From positions 30,644,797 through 30,708,796 of the forward strand of contig CM038722.1 of assembly GCA_021613375.1 (NCBI GenBank): a DNA stretch of 64,000 nt. Reading direction: 5' to 3'. How positions within the stretch are numbered: the stretch's first letter is position 1; every line of letters begins with the position of its first letter. Source of the stretch: Megaleporinus macrocephalus (Eukaryota > Chordata > Actinopteri > Characiformes > Anostomidae). The notes beneath the pieces were generated by a model. The model saw nothing but the letters and a program-made list of their open reading frames with translations. It ran no database searches and had not been told where the DNA came from. Both the position numbers and the translations under genes were made by a program. Shown piece after piece: positions 63,446 to 64,000 of this stretch.

Positions 63446-64000
63446 GTGAGTCGTCAAATGAACAGCGTACACAAACAAGACCACATAATCAGAACAGTTT
63501 CCTGATTAGCAGTCCTGTTCCAGAGAAAGCGGATATTTAGAACTAATTTAGTTGGTGCTTGAGGCCGTTATGGATATGGGAAATTTGAGGATGCATAGAT
63601 TTACAATGATGCATCAGTCCTGAAGATGACACCTCAACTCTCATAACTGATTATCATATTTATAACTGATTATTATATTTATTATGCGTTTTAGTTCAAA
63701 TCCAAGCTCTACAGTCTACTGCTGTATGAGTACATCCTGCAGTCTTCAGTGAAATTTTCATAGAAAGAAAATCTGGAATGTGCTGAAAGTTGTTTTTTGG
63801 GGTGACTTTTGAATGTTGGTGTTTAATATGGTTGTTATTTTGTAGTGCAGACTGTAACATGGCAGTGGTGGATGAGCTCGTAGTTCTGTATTTACTTCAT
63901 TAACGAAGAAAAACAACTGTTTGTCTCTGCGCTGCGGCGAAGATGCATCATGGTTAAAATTTCTAACCAACTTCCACAACCAAAAAAGTTCCATCGTTTC
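63446..64000. other. cct4 intron 10, start only
   Basis: Begins GTGAGTCG after AAGAAAAG. The next exon (expected to start with the last base of an Arg codon, then ALIAGGG in the family) is not present before the window ends. Confidence 0.8.

Overview
The window is vertebrate nuclear DNA, almost certainly from a teleost fish. It contains spliced genes with canonical GT-AG introns, CpG-rich 5' ends, hAT and Tc1/mariner non-autonomous elements with target-site duplications, LINE 3' ends, and a foldback repeat family that I associate with otophysan fishes (characins, catfishes, knifefishes). The species cannot be named from the sequence. There are no prokaryotic operons, CRISPR arrays or viral genes.

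Three protein-coding genes account for essentially all coding sequence. (1) akt3, + strand: the last seven coding exons (280-20306) give the C-terminal 247 residues, from inside the kinase domain to the stop, followed by a long 3' UTR. (2) pus10, - strand: a complete gene of 17 coding exons (45853 down to 26976), about 524 aa, encoding tRNA pseudouridine synthase 10, with a probable non-coding first exon near 49173-49240. (3) cct4, + strand: ten coding exons (52370-63445) encoding the first 415 or so residues of the chaperonin TCP-1 subunit delta; the gene runs off the right edge. akt3 and pus10 converge. pus10 and cct4 are head-to-head, with starts about 3.2 kb apart. The three proteins share no obvious pathway: growth signalling, RNA modification and cytosolic protein folding.

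The remaining sequence is intronic or intergenic and unusually rich in long tandem arrays. About 16-17 kb, roughly a quarter of the window, is minisatellite with periods of 72, 73, 51, 17, 29, 21, 55, 25, 73 and 12 bp. Most arrays are private to one intron. The most striking pair is in akt3 intron 9412-13075. Its 73-bp and 51-bp arrays repeat the 3' splice site and the first bases of the following exon, making about 30 decoy acceptors in front of the real one. In the 73-bp array each unit also carries a GTAAGT donor that bounds a 45-nt in-frame pseudoexon.

Other notable points are a U12-type intron in pus10 (27493-29246) filled by a 29-bp minisatellite, a 3.8-kb 21-bp array with a 777-bp higher-order duplication in another pus10 intron, telomere-like repeats inside a Tc1-like element, splice sites whose tracts are microsatellites, a 25-bp array filling the pus10-cct4 promoter interval, and a 17-bp array in akt3 whose flank recurs beside a diverged relative in cct4.
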